A stretch of 64,000 nt of DNA from Arthrobacter globiformis NBRC 12137 (GCF_000238915.1 NZ_BAEG01000008.1:62001-126000); one strand, 5' to 3'; numbered from the stretch's first letter, positions 23,275-32,279 are shown. Notes: a model not told the origin generated them from the sequence alone. Made by a program: numbers and translations.

Positions 23275-25307
23275 CGGAGGAACGCTGCCGCGACGCCGGC
23301 GTCCACGGGGATGTGCAGGCCGGTGGTGTGCGAGAGTTCGTTGCTGGTGAGCACGGCCGCGGCGTTGGCGACGTGCTCCGGCAGGACCTCACGCTTGAGC
23401 AGGGTGCGCTGGGCGTAGTACTCACCCAGCTTCTCCTCGTCCACGCCGTAGACGGCGGCGCGCTTGGCGCCCCAGCCGCCGGCGAAGATCCCGGAGCCGC
23501 GGACCACGCCGTCGGGGTTGATGCCGTTGACGCGGATGCCGTACTCGCCCAGTTCCGCGGCGAGCAGGCGGACCTGGTGGGCCTGGTCGGCCTTGGTGGC
23601 GGAGTAGGCGATGTTGTTCGGGCCGGCGAACACGGAGTTCTTGGAGGAGATGTAGATGATGTCCCCGCCCAGGCCCTGCTCAATCATGACCTTCGCGGCG
23701 GCCTTGGCCACCAGGAAGGAGCCCTTGGCCATGACGTTGTGCTGCAGGTCCCAGTCCTTCTCGGTGGTTTCCAGCAGCGGCTTGGAGATGGACAGGCCGG
23801 CGTTGTTGACCACCAGGTCCACGCCGCCGAAGGCCAGCACGGCCTCGTCGATGGCGGCGGCCACCTGGGCCTCGTTGGTGACGTCCGCCTGGACGCCGAC
23901 GGCGACGTCCGGGCCGCCGAGTTCAGCCGCCACGGCCTGGGCGTTTTCCAGGTTCAGGTCCGCGATGACCACGCAGGCGCCCTCCGCGGCGAGGCGGGTG
24001 GCGATGGCCTTGCCGATGCCGGAGGCCGCGCCGGTCACCAGCGCGATGCGGGTGGCGTGGGACTTGGGCTTGGGCATCCGGGCCAGCTTGGCTTCCTCCA
24101 GTGCCCAGTACTCGATCCGGAACTTCTCGGCCTCATCGATCGGGGCGTACGTGGAGATCGCCTCGGCGCCGCGCATCACGTTGATCGCGTTCAGGTAGAA
24201 CTCCCCGGCCACGCGGGCAGTCTGCTTGTTGGCACCGTAGGAGAACATGCCGACGCCGGGAACCAGGACGATGGCCGGGTCGGCACCGCGCAGGGCCGGG
24301 CTGTCCGCATCAGCGTGGCGGTCGTAGTAGTCCTGGTAGTCCTTGCGGTAGTCGGCGTGGAGTTCCTTCAGCCGGGCCACGGAGTCCTCGATGGAGGCGT
24401 CCGCGGGCAGGTCCAGGATGAGCGGCTTGACCTTGGTGCGCAGGAAGTGGTCCGGGCAGGAGGTGCCCAGCGCGCCCAGGCGGGGGTGTTCGGCGGCCTC
24501 GAGGAATTCCAGCACGGCGGGGTCGTCGCTGAAGTGGCCCACCTGCGGCTTGTCCGCCGACGCCAGGCCGCGGATCACCGGTGCCAGCGCGGCGGCCTTC
24601 GCCTTGCGTTCAGCCTCAGGGAGCGAGGCGTAGCCGGGCAGGGCCGGGCCGAAGGGTTCGGCCTTGCCGTTGGCGGCGATGTACTGCTCGGCCTGTTCGA
24701 TGATCCAAAGCGAGTTGGCTTCGGCTTCCTCGCTGGTGGCGCCCCAGGCGGTGATGCCGTGCCCGCCCAGGATGGTGCCGATGGCCTGCGGGTTGGCGTC
24801 CTTGATCGCGGCGATGTCCAGGCCCAGCTGGAAACCGGGGCGGCGCCAGGGCACCCAGACCACCTTGTCGCCGAAGATCTTGGCGGTCAGCGCCTCCCCG
24901 TCGGCAGCGGTGGCGACCGCGATGCCCGAATCGGGGTGCAGGTGGTCCACGTGCGCCGCGTCCACGAGACCGTGCATGGCCGTGTCGATCGAGGGGGCCG
25001 CGCCGCCCTTGCCATGCAGGCAGTAATCGAACGCGGCGACCATCTCGTCCTCGCGCTCCACGCCCGGGTAGACGTTCTTCAGCGCCTGCAGCCGGTCCAG
25101 GCGGAGGACCGCCAGGTTCTGCGCCTTCAGCGTGCCAAGGTCCCCGCCGGAGCCCTTCACCCAGAGGAGCTGGACGTCCTCGCCGGTGACCGGGTCCTTC
25201 TCAAAGCCCTTCGCGGACGTGTTGCCGCCGGCAAAGTTCGTGTTCCGCTTGTCCGCGCCCAGGCGGTTGGAACGGGCAATCAGGTCTTCAACAGTCTTGT
25301 TCGTCAT
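23271..25307 (-). CDS. rhaD: Bifunctional rhamnulose-1-phosphate aldolase / short-chain dehydrogenase (lactaldehyde)
   Basis: 678-residue fusion. The first ~400 residues are a class II aldolase/adducin domain with the zinc-site segment VDHLHPDSGIAV and FAGGNTSAKG. It would split rhamnulose 1-phosphate into dihydroxyacetone phosphate and L-lactaldehyde. Residues about 420-678 are an SDR dehydrogenase (LVTGAASGIGKAIA, VVNNAGLS, YSATKADQAHQ) that would oxidise lactaldehyde to lactate. The same architecture is known as RhaEW (YuxG) in Bacillus. It lies between rhaI and rhaB, spaced 5 bases from rhaI. Confidence 0.95.
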   Translation of the reverse strand: MTNKTVEDLIARSNRLGADKRNTNFAGGNTSAKGFEKDPVTGEDVQLLWVKGSGGDLGTLKAQNLAVLRLDRLQALKNVYPGVEREDEMVAAFDYCLHGKGGAAPSIDTAMHGLVDAAHVDHLHPDSGIAVATAADGEALTAKIFGDKVVWVPWRRPGFQLGLDIAAIKDANPQAIGTILGGHGITAWGATSEEAEANSLWIIEQAEQYIAANGKAEPFGPALPGYASLPEAERKAKAAALAPVIRGLASADKPQVGHFSDDPAVLEFLEAAEHPRLGALGTSCPDHFLRTKVKPLILDLPADASIEDSVARLKELHADYRKDYQDYYDRHADADSPALRGADPAIVLVPGVGMFSYGANKQTARVAGEFYLNAINVMRGAEAISTYAPIDEAEKFRIEYWALEEAKLARMPKPKSHATRIALVTGAASGIGKAIATRLAAEGACVVIADLNLENAQAVAAELGGPDVAVGVQADVTNEAQVAAAIDEAVLAFGGVDLVVNNAGLSISKPLLETTEKDWDLQHNVMAKGSFLVAKAAAKVMIEQGLGGDIIYISSKNSVFAGPNNIAYSATKADQAHQVRLLAAELGEYGIRVNGINPDGVVRGSGIFAGGWGAKRAAVYGVDEEKLGEYYAQRTLLKREVLPEHVANAAAVLTSNELSHTTGLHIPVDAGVAAAFLR

Positions 25308-25312
25308 AACTC

Positions 25313-26479
25313 TTATGCGCCCCATCCGGCTTGCTGGCCGCCCACGCGGTCCTCGTTGATCTTCTTCTGGTAGCCGCTGGCCTTGAAGGCGGCCAGCGGG
25401 TCCGCGGGCAGGCCGCGGGATTCACGCCACTCGGCCAGGACCGGCCGGACGTCGGTGTAGAAGGCATCGTTGAACACGGCATTCGCGGCCAGGACATCCC
25501 CGCTGCGCTGGGCTTCGGCCAGTGCGGAGGTGTCGATGAGCAGCGCGCGGGCGGTCATTTCCTGCACGTTCAGCACAGAACGAATCTGGCCCGGGATCTT
25601 CTCCTCCAGGTTGTGGCACTGGTCCAGCATGAGCGCCACGCCGGAATCCTTGCCGAAGCCGCCGCCGCGGATCACCTCGTACATGATGCGGAACAGCTGG
25701 AACGGATCCGCCGCGCCCACAATCAGGTCGTCGTCGGCGTAGAAACGCGAGTTGAAATCGAACGAGCCCAGCTTGCCCAGGCGCAGCAGCTGCATCACGA
25801 TGAACTCGATGTTGGTCCCGGGCGCGTGGTGGCCCGTGTCCAGGCAGACAAAAGCCTTCTCGCCCAGCGCCAGGGTCTGCGCGTACGAGGTGCCCCAGTC
25901 CGGAACGTCCGTGTGGTAGAAAGCCGGCTCGAAGAACTTGTACTCCAGCACCAGGCGGTGGTCCTCGCCCAGGCGGGCGTAGATCTCCTGCAGGGATTCG
26001 GCCAGCCGGTCCTGGCGGCCGCGCATGTCATCCTGGCCCGGGTAGTTCGTGCCGTCCGCGAGCCAGATCTTCAGGTCCTTCGACCCGGTGGCGTGCATGA
26101 TGTCGATGCACTCGAAGTGGTGGTCGATCGCGCGGCGCCGGACGGCGTCGTCCGATGACGTCAGCGAGCCGAACTTGTACTCGTCATCCTGGAAGGTGTT
26201 CGAGTTGATCGTGCCCAGCCCCACACCGAGGCCGGCCGCGTACTCCTTCAGGGCCGCGTAATCGTCCACCTTGTCCCATGGGATGTGCAGCGCCACGGTG
26301 GGCGCCAGTCCGGTGAGTTCATGGACCTTGGCGGCATCCGCCAGTTTCTCCTGGACGGTGCGCGGGGTACCGGGGGTGCCGAACACCTTGAACCTGGTGC
26401 CCGAGTTGCCGTAGGCCCATGACGGAACCTCAATCGCAAGCTCCGAAAGCCGGCCCAGTGCCGATGCTGTGTTGTTCAT
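25313..26479 (-). CDS. rhaI: L-rhamnose isomerase (Pseudomonas stutzeri RhaI type)
   Basis: TIM-barrel xylose-isomerase-like enzyme converting L-rhamnose to L-rhamnulose, 388 residues. It belongs to the broad-specificity P. stutzeri family, not the E. coli RhaA family. Motif-like stretches include LVLEYKFFEPAFYHTDVPDWGT, FVCLDTGHHAPGTNIEFIVM, FDFNSRFYADDDLIVGAADP and MLDQCHNLEEKIPGQI, which hold the metal ligands. It starts 45 bases after rhaM and its TAA stop is 5 bases before the rhaD ATG. Confidence 0.95.
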   Translation of the reverse strand: MNNTASALGRLSELAIEVPSWAYGNSGTRFKVFGTPGTPRTVQEKLADAAKVHELTGLAPTVALHIPWDKVDDYAALKEYAAGLGVGLGTINSNTFQDDEYKFGSLTSSDDAVRRRAIDHHFECIDIMHATGSKDLKIWLADGTNYPGQDDMRGRQDRLAESLQEIYARLGEDHRLVLEYKFFEPAFYHTDVPDWGTSYAQTLALGEKAFVCLDTGHHAPGTNIEFIVMQLLRLGKLGSFDFNSRFYADDDLIVGAADPFQLFRIMYEVIRGGGFGKDSGVALMLDQCHNLEEKIPGQIRSVLNVQEMTARALLIDTSALAEAQRSGDVLAANAVFNDAFYTDVRPVLAEWRESRGLPADPLAAFKASGYQKKINEDRVGGQQAGWGA

Positions 26480-26524
26480 GATCTTTCTTTCGTCAGTGTT
26501 TGGCAGTGTCAGTACGTGGGAAAT

Positions 26525-26890
26525 CTAGAGTTTGGCCGCGGCGTGAGCGGTGCCGCCGGCGGCCGCGGCCAGCTGCCCGTCGAGATTGAACACCTCGTCG
26601 AGGACCCAGAAGCCCTCGTCGGGCGGAACATCGCTGTCCCGGAAGAGCGTGGCCATTTCCGCCTGCCAGCGGGCGTTAACGTCCGTGAGTGCCATCCGGG
26701 CCCGCACGGCGTCAAAGTCGTCGCATTCGAGGTACCCGATCAGCAGCCCGTCGTCGTCCAGGAACAGCGAGTAGTTGTTCCAGCCCGCGTCCTTGAGCGC
26801 GGCCAGCATTTCCGGCCAGACGGCGGCGTGGCGCCGGCGGTACTCCGCCAGCAGCTCCGGCTGGACGGAGGATCGGAAGCAAACCCTCAT
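26525..26890 (-). CDS. rhaM: L-rhamnose mutarotase
   Basis: 121-residue dimeric alpha/beta-barrel protein that interconverts the alpha and beta anomers of L-rhamnose before isomerisation. MRVCFRSSVQPELLAEYRRRH, VWPEMLAALKDAGWNNYSLFLDD and LIGYLECDDF follow the family pattern. The ATG at 26890 is preceded by GGAGTACAAC, and the longer open frame upstream has no RBS. First gene of the rhamnose operon. Confidence 0.93.
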   Translation of the reverse strand: MRVCFRSSVQPELLAEYRRRHAAVWPEMLAALKDAGWNNYSLFLDDDGLLIGYLECDDFDAVRARMALTDVNARWQAEMATLFRDSDVPPDEGFWVLDEVFNLDGQLAAAAGGTAHAAAKL

Positions 26891-26965
26891 GTTGTACTCC
26901 TGTGGACGTTTCGGTGGCAGCGGAAGAAGCGGAAACCAATTCACTCGGCTTTGAATATTCTCCGC

Positions 26966-27030
26966 CTTTGAATCGTTTCATTGGTACGATTCAAAGTACT
27001 CTGGGTTGAAGAAGGGTGTCAAGCGTTTTC
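26966..27030. promoter_or_regulatory. Divergent rhamnose operator region
   Basis: Perfect inverted repeat CTTTGAATCGT (26966-26976) and ACGATTCAAAG (26986-26996) with a 9-base spacer, plus a half site TTTGAATATTC upstream. A separate AAGCGTTTTC LacI-type core lies at 27021-27030, before the lacI gene. The repeat lies between rhaM and the divergent regulator and is the likely target of that regulator. Confidence 0.65.
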
Positions 27031-27068
27031 ACCCGGACGGGCAAATCGATCTTCGGAGGATCAGCAGA

Positions 27069-28094
27069 ATGTCGCGGGCAGCCAGCATCAAGGACGTCGC
27101 CAACCACGCGCAGGTTGCCGTGGGAACGGTCTCCAACGTCCTTAACAATCCCGACCGCGTCTCCAAGCGCACCAAGGACAGGGTGCTGCAGGCCATCGAC
27201 GAGCTCGGTTTCGTCCGCAACGATGCCGCCCGGCAGCTGCGCGCAGGGCACAGCCGGACCATCGGCGTCGTGGTCCTGGACGTCGGCAACCCCTTCTTCA
27301 CCTCGCTGGTCCGGGCCGCCGAGGACGCTGCGGCCGTCAACGGCAGCGCCGTGCTGCTGGGCGACAGCGGCCACGACGCAAACCGGGAATCGCACTACAT
27401 CGACCTCTTCCAGGAGCAGCGCGTCCAGGGCCTGCTGATCTCCCCGGTGGGGGATGTGGCCGACAGGCTGGAAGCCCTGCGGCAGCGCGGTGTTCCCACG
27501 GTGCTGGTGGACCGGCTGGCTGACGAGGACCGCTTCAGTTCGGTGTCTGTGGATGACGACGCCGGCGGCTACCTTGCCGCCCGGCACCTCCTCGATCTGG
27601 GGCGCAGGAAGCTGGCCTTCGTGGGCGGGCCGCTGTCCATCCGCCAGGTTTCCGACCGCCTCCTCGGCGCCCGCCGCGCCGTGGCCGAGGTGGACGGCGC
27701 AGCGCTGGAGGTGCTCGACTCCGACGGCCAGTCCGTGCTCGCCGGACGCGGCGTGGGCAACAGCCTCGTGGAACGGGGCGCCGGGAACATGCCGGACGGC
27801 ATCTTCTGCGCCAACGACCTGCTGGCACTCGGGGTGATGCAGTCGCTGACGATGATGAACGGCGTGCGCATCCCTGACGACGTGGCCCTGATTGGCTACG
27901 ACGACATCGACTTTGCCGTGTCCGCCGTCGTGCCGCTCTCGTCCATCCGCCAGCCCACCGACGCAATCGGCAGGACCGCCATCGAACTCCTGACGGAGGA
28001 ACTGGACGCGCAGCACGCGCGGCACCGCGCCGTCGTCTTCACCCCCGAGCTGGTGGTCCGGCAAAGCACCGCAGGTGCTGCAGCCCCCCACTGA
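27069..28094 (+). CDS. LacI family transcriptional regulator, probable rhamnose operon repressor
   Basis: 341 residues from an ATG preceded by GGAGGA. The LacI HTH is clear (SIKDVANHAQVAVGTVSNVLNNPDRVSKRTKDRV), followed by a periplasmic-binding-protein-like sensor domain with IGVVVLDVGNPFFTSLV, GIFCANDLLALGVM and ALIGYDDIDFA. It is divergent from rhaM across a strong palindrome, so control of the rha operon and of itself is likely; the inducer would be rhamnose or rhamnulose. Confidence 0.88.
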   Translation: MSRAASIKDVANHAQVAVGTVSNVLNNPDRVSKRTKDRVLQAIDELGFVRNDAARQLRAGHSRTIGVVVLDVGNPFFTSLVRAAEDAAAVNGSAVLLGDSGHDANRESHYIDLFQEQRVQGLLISPVGDVADRLEALRQRGVPTVLVDRLADEDRFSSVSVDDDAGGYLAARHLLDLGRRKLAFVGGPLSIRQVSDRLLGARRAVAEVDGAALEVLDSDGQSVLAGRGVGNSLVERGAGNMPDGIFCANDLLALGVMQSLTMMNGVRIPDDVALIGYDDIDFAVSAVVPLSSIRQPTDAIGRTAIELLTEELDAQHARHRAVVFTPELVVRQSTAGAAAPH

Positions 28095-28121
28095 CGGCCC
28101 CGCCCGGAAAGGGCCGCGCCT

Positions 28122-28790
28122 TCAGAGCACCCCCAGCAGGTCCGGCTCCGGCCTGAAGCCCAGCACTTCGAGGCGGGCGGCCACGAACGCGGCGATCCGG
28201 CGGGCTCCGCGCTCGTGGAAGTGGGTGTCATCCAGCAGGCCGCCGGCCCAGTGCGCGTGCTCACCGGGGCCGAAGTGGAAGAACAGGTCCTTGGACCCCT
28301 CCTCGCCAAGCTCCGCATACAGTGACCGGGTCCAGGAGTTGAGGTCTACCACGTCGAGGCCGAGCTCGGCGCCCAGTTCCCGGACCACCGCGGGATACTC
28401 CCCGAGCGTCTCCTCCAGGATGCCGTTGCGGAAGTGCCGCCTTTCCACCGAGGTGCAGAGGACGGGCGCGGCACCCTTCGCCCGGACATCAGCCACCATC
28501 CGGCGGAGGTTGTCCGCATAACCGCCGCGGGCGGCCAGGTGCGCGCGCTTCTGGTCGTTGTGGCCGAACTGAATGAGCACCACATCCCCGCTGGCCGCCT
28601 GGTGGACGAGCTCCTTCCACAACCCTTCCTCCCGGAAGGATTCGGTGGTTGCCCCGCCCTTGGCGAAGTTGTGGACGGCACCCCACGAGTAGACTTCCGG
28701 CGCAAGGTGGGCGCCCCAGCCGCTCATCGGGTACTCGTAGGTGGGACAGTTGGCCACGGTCGAATCTCCGGCCAGCAAAATCTTCATCAT
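28122..28790 (-). CDS. SGNH/GDSL hydrolase, rhamnogalacturonan acetylesterase-like
   Basis: 222-residue SGNH hydrolase with all blocks: I LLAGDSTVA (Ser), II NFAKGGATT (Gly), III IQFGHNDQKR (Asn) and V LLDDTHFHERGARRIA (Asp, His). It resembles carbohydrate esterase family 12 (RhgT/YesT), which removes acetyl groups from rhamnogalacturonan. No signal peptide is visible, so it would act on imported oligosaccharides in the cytoplasm. It converges on the lacI gene. Confidence 0.82.
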   Translation of the reverse strand: MMKILLAGDSTVANCPTYEYPMSGWGAHLAPEVYSWGAVHNFAKGGATTESFREEGLWKELVHQAASGDVVLIQFGHNDQKRAHLAARGGYADNLRRMVADVRAKGAAPVLCTSVERRHFRNGILEETLGEYPAVVRELGAELGLDVVDLNSWTRSLYAELGEEGSKDLFFHFGPGEHAHWAGGLLDDTHFHERGARRIAAFVAARLEVLGFRPEPDLLGVL

Positions 28791-28854
28791 CTTCCTTCCG
28801 CAGCTGCTCCTGTTGATGATCAGCCGCCGACACTCTGGTCGTCAAGCATTTTTT

Positions 28855-28918
28855 GAAACGTTACATAAAAGGGGTTGAGGGAGTACACTGGGCAGCAGAC
28901 TCATACGGGAAAGCGCTT
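28855..28918. promoter_or_regulatory. Two LacI-type operator candidates in a divergent promoter
   Basis: GAAACGTTAC at 28855-28864 and GGAAAGCGCTT with core AAGCGCTT at 28911-28918 lie between the divergent esterase gene and the Gfo/DUF6807 fusion gene. Both have the central CG of LacI/CcpA-family sites. Confidence 0.5.
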
Positions 28919-28956
28919 GCTGTCTAAACGCATATGCTACCCGGCAACGGTAGACG

Positions 28957-31023
28957 ATGGCGTCGCGCAGCACCGCAGCGCCGGACAGGAGCACCATGGA
29001 GCCGCTGACGCAGCCCAACCAGCCAGCCTCGCACCGCCGCGAAACCCCGGCACGGATCGCCCTGATCGGCGTCCACGGCTTCGGCGCCCACCACCTGAAG
29101 AACTTGGACCGGCTGGCCCGGGCCGGCGCGGTGGAACTCGTGGCCGTGGCGGACCCGAACCCGCCGTCCCCGGGCGCGCTACCGGATTCGACGGCGGTCC
29201 ACCCCGATCTGCAGTCCCTCCTGGCCGGCAACCACAGCCCCGACGTGGTCATCGTGGCCACACCCATCCAGACCCACGCGCCGCTTGCCCTGGCCACCCT
29301 GGCTTCCGGCGCAGACCTCTACCTGGAGAAGCCGCCGGTGGCGTCGCTGGCTGACTTCCGGCAGCTGCAGGAGGCTGCCGGGGCATCCGGCCGCAGCGTG
29401 CAGATCGGGTTCCAGAGCCTCGGCTCGCAGGCCCTCGCCGCCATTGACAAGCTCCTCCGCGACGGCACCATCGGGACCCTGCAGGGCATTGGCGCGACCG
29501 GGCGCTGGGTGCGGGACCGGGCCTATTACAAGCGCTCCCGGTGGGCCGGCAAGCGGAGCCTGGATGGTGTGGACGTGGTTGACGGCGTTGCCACCAATCC
29601 CCTGGCGCACGCCATCGCCACAGCACTGCGGATCGCCGGCGCCCGCACCGTGGAGGACATAGCCTCCGTGGAGACTGACCTTTACCGCGCGAACGACATC
29701 GAGGCGGATGACACGTCCGTCATCAGGATCCGGACCGCCGCCGGACTGCCGATCACCTGCGCCTTGACGCTCTGCGCCTCGGAGTCCGTGGAGCCCTACA
29801 TCACCCTGCAGGGCTCCGCGGGAACGGCCGTTTTCCACTACACGGAGGACCGGCTGCACATCAGCAACGCGGACGGAGAGCACTCGCAGGAGTTCGGCCG
29901 CGACGACCTGACGGAAAACCTGCTGGAGCACCTCGCCACCGGCAGGGAACTCACCAGCGCCCTCAACGACTCCGGCGCGTTCATGCTGGTGCTCGAGGCA
30001 GTCCGCACGGCAGAACCGCCGGCGCCGGTCAGCCCCGCCCACGTGTTCTGGAGGGGCGACGGCGACGCAGCCCATGCCGTGATACCCGGCATCGAGGACG
30101 CCCTGGAGCGGGCCGTCAGCGCGCACGCCACGTTCAAGGAGCTGGCCCTGCCCTGGGCGCGCCCCGCGGATCCCGCCGAGGCCGGCACCCTGTTCACTGC
30201 CGGCGGCAGGCCGCTGGCAGTCCTGCGCACGGGCGCCGCACTCAACGTGGAGTTGTCACCGCGCCCCTACCTGCACCCCGTCACCACCCCCGGCGGAACC
30301 GTGGTGACGGATCACCTGCCCGCCGACCACCCGTGGCATCTGGGCGCCGGCTTCGCGCTCCAGGACGTCAGCGGCACCAACTTCTGGGGCGGCAAGACGT
30401 ACACGCGGGAAGCGGGCGAGTACGTGTCGCGGCAGGACCACGGCCGGATCGAGCTGCTCCCCGCCACCCCCGATGAACCGGACACCCGGCAGCTCCGTTG
30501 GCTCGGAACAGACGGACAGCCCCTGCTGACCGAACAGCGGACGCTCAGCCACGAGATCCTGGACGGGCGCGCGTGGCGCCTGGACCTGGAGACCGAGCTG
30601 ACCGCCGTCGTCGACGTTTCGCTGGGGAGCCCGGGCTCGAACGGCGCCGCGGGCAGCGGCTACGGCGGCTTCTTCTGGCGCCTTCCGGCGTGCGGCGGCG
30701 CCCGTATCTTCACGTCCGACGCCGAGGGGGAACCGGCCGTCCACGGTGCCGTTGCGCCGTGGCTGGCGTGGACCGCCTCCTTCGGCGAAGTCCCCGGCAT
30801 CCGGCTGGGGCAGCCCGCGACGCTCGTGTTCAAAGCGCCAGCCGAGGCCGCCGATCCGTGGTTTGTCCGCTGCTCAGGCTACCCCGGCGTCGGGTCGGCC
30901 CTAGCCTGGGACAGGCCGGTGGCGCTGGCCGCCGGGGAATCGCTCCGGCGGAGCCTGAGCGTGTGGGTGTGCGACGGCGAACTGTCGCCGGCCGCCGTCG
31001 GGTCCCTGGTGAGTCAGCGCTAG
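28957..31023 (+). CDS. Gfo/Idh/MocA oxidoreductase fused to a DUF6807 domain
   Basis: 688-residue two-domain protein. Residues ~25-380 are a Gfo/Idh/MocA NAD(P)-dependent oxidoreductase: IALIGVHGFGAHHL (dinucleotide loop), VVIVATPIQTHAPLAL and LEKPPVASL with the conserved Lys. Residues ~430-680 are DUF6807 (often auto-named 'PmoA-like'): YLHPVTTPGGTVVTDHLPADHPWH, NFWGGKTYT, GYGGFFWRLP, HGAVAPWLAW and DPWFVRCSGYPGVG. The pairing suggests both halves work on the same glycoside or sugar-acid derivative; no reaction is known. The frame starts at ATG 28957; the in-frame ATG 28996 (MEPLTQP) is equally plausible. A longer paralogue occurs near 42 kb. Confidence 0.8.
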   Translation: MASRSTAAPDRSTMEPLTQPNQPASHRRETPARIALIGVHGFGAHHLKNLDRLARAGAVELVAVADPNPPSPGALPDSTAVHPDLQSLLAGNHSPDVVIVATPIQTHAPLALATLASGADLYLEKPPVASLADFRQLQEAAGASGRSVQIGFQSLGSQALAAIDKLLRDGTIGTLQGIGATGRWVRDRAYYKRSRWAGKRSLDGVDVVDGVATNPLAHAIATALRIAGARTVEDIASVETDLYRANDIEADDTSVIRIRTAAGLPITCALTLCASESVEPYITLQGSAGTAVFHYTEDRLHISNADGEHSQEFGRDDLTENLLEHLATGRELTSALNDSGAFMLVLEAVRTAEPPAPVSPAHVFWRGDGDAAHAVIPGIEDALERAVSAHATFKELALPWARPADPAEAGTLFTAGGRPLAVLRTGAALNVELSPRPYLHPVTTPGGTVVTDHLPADHPWHLGAGFALQDVSGTNFWGGKTYTREAGEYVSRQDHGRIELLPATPDEPDTRQLRWLGTDGQPLLTEQRTLSHEILDGRAWRLDLETELTAVVDVSLGSPGSNGAAGSGYGGFFWRLPACGGARIFTSDAEGEPAVHGAVAPWLAWTASFGEVPGIRLGQPATLVFKAPAEAADPWFVRCSGYPGVGSALAWDRPVALAAGESLRRSLSVWVCDGELSPAAVGSLVSQR

Positions 31024-31024
31024 A

Positions 31025-32278
31025 TTAAGCAGCCGCGCGGCGGCCGTGGAGCCACAGCAGGCCCGCGATGACGACGGCGGAAACGATCCCCAGCCCGCCG
31101 GTCACCACCAGCCCCGCCCGGACGCCGAGCCACTCCGTCAGCCAGCCGGCCAACAGCCCGCCGAGCGCGTGGCCGCCCAGCAGGAGCGGCAGGTACAGGG
31201 CCATGACCCGGCCCCGGACCCCTGCCCCGGCCTCCAGCTGCACGGCGGTGGCGGCGCTGGTGAGGAACAGCAGGGTTGTGAAACCGACCACCACCAGCAT
31301 CGCCATGAACAGCTCCTGGCTGGGCATGACGGCGGCGATGAGCTGTGCGAGCCCAAAGAGCCCGGCGCTGGCCACGATCCCCTTCCGGCCTGACCGCTGC
31401 AGCCGGGAGGCCAGAAGGGCGCCGGCAAGGGCACCCACGGCGCACAGGGTGTTGAACAGGCCGAACCCGGCCGCGCCGCTGTGCCAGACCGAGCTGGCAA
31501 AGGCCGCCAGCACCACCGGACCGTTCATTCCAAATGCCCCGAGGAGCCCGGCGAGCAGCATGACCAGGAGCAGCCGCGGGCGGTCGCGCACATAGCGGAA
31601 GCCGGCCAGCACCTGGCCACGGCCGCGGACCGCCGGCGTGCCCCGATGGAGTTCCCCCGGCCGGATGGCGGCGACCATGGCCAGCACCGCCAGGCAGAGC
31701 ACGGCGTTGGCGGCGAAGGCGGCCGCGGATCCGGCCCTGGCGATCACGAGTCCGCCCAGCGCGGGCCCGGCCATGGCCCCAAGCTGCCCGATGGCGTTGT
31801 TGAGCCCGATTGCCGCCGGAAGGCCGGCGTCGCCCACCACTTCGTTCACGAACACCTGGCGCGCAGGGCCGTCAAAGGCACTGGTGATGCCCAGCAGGAG
31901 GCAGCTGGCGTAGACAATTTCGACGGCGGTGCTCCCGCCTGCGTCCCAGACGGCGAGGCCGCCGGCCAGCACGGCGGTGATGGACTGGCAAAGAAGAAGG
32001 ATGCGGCGCTTGGGAAACAGATCCACCACTACGCCACCGAGCGGCCCCACCACCAGCAGGGGCAGGAACTGAAGTGCCACGGCAGTGCCCACCGCGGCCG
32101 GGCTCCCGGTCAGCTGCAGCACCAGCCAGTCCTGGGCAAGCCGCTGCATCCAGACGCCGGTGCCGCCCGCAAGCTGGATGCCCACGAAGATGCGGTAGTT
32201 GCGCTGCGCGAGCGGCCGGTACCACTTGCCGTCCGGGTTCGGTTGTCCGGAGGTCCTTTCGGATATAGGGGATGTCAC
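31025..32278 (-). CDS. MFS transporter (EntS-like, MFS_3 type)
   Basis: About 417 residues from GTG 32278, with 12 predicted helices. Typical features are WMQRLAQDWLVLQLTGSPAAVG in helix 1, LGGVVVDLFPKRRILL between helices 2 and 3, FDGPARQVFVNEVVG, and a long central loop before PRLLLVMLLAGLLGAFG. The group includes exporters of siderophores and macrolides. It is the last gene of a sugar-ABC operon, starting one base after the DUF624 stop, so sugar or glycoside export/efflux is possible but unproven. Confidence 0.82.
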   Translation of the reverse strand: MTSPISERTSGQPNPDGKWYRPLAQRNYRIFVGIQLAGGTGVWMQRLAQDWLVLQLTGSPAAVGTAVALQFLPLLVVGPLGGVVVDLFPKRRILLLCQSITAVLAGGLAVWDAGGSTAVEIVYASCLLLGITSAFDGPARQVFVNEVVGDAGLPAAIGLNNAIGQLGAMAGPALGGLVIARAGSAAAFAANAVLCLAVLAMVAAIRPGELHRGTPAVRGRGQVLAGFRYVRDRPRLLLVMLLAGLLGAFGMNGPVVLAAFASSVWHSGAAGFGLFNTLCAVGALAGALLASRLQRSGRKGIVASAGLFGLAQLIAAVMPSQELFMAMLVVVGFTTLLFLTSAATAVQLEAGAGVRGRVMALYLPLLLGGHALGGLLAGWLTEWLGVRAGLVVTGGLGIVSAVVIAGLLWLHGRRAAA

Positions 32279-32279
32279 G

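Noticed and set aside
23313..25373. 686-codon plus-strand frame opposite rhaD
   Set aside because: Mirror frame of the aldolase/dehydrogenase gene; no motif and no RBS.
28957..31023. Methane monooxygenase subunit (PmoA)
   Set aside because: The C-terminal domain is often auto-named PmoA-like, but it is soluble, fused to an oxidoreductase and has no membrane helices, so methane oxidation is not supported.
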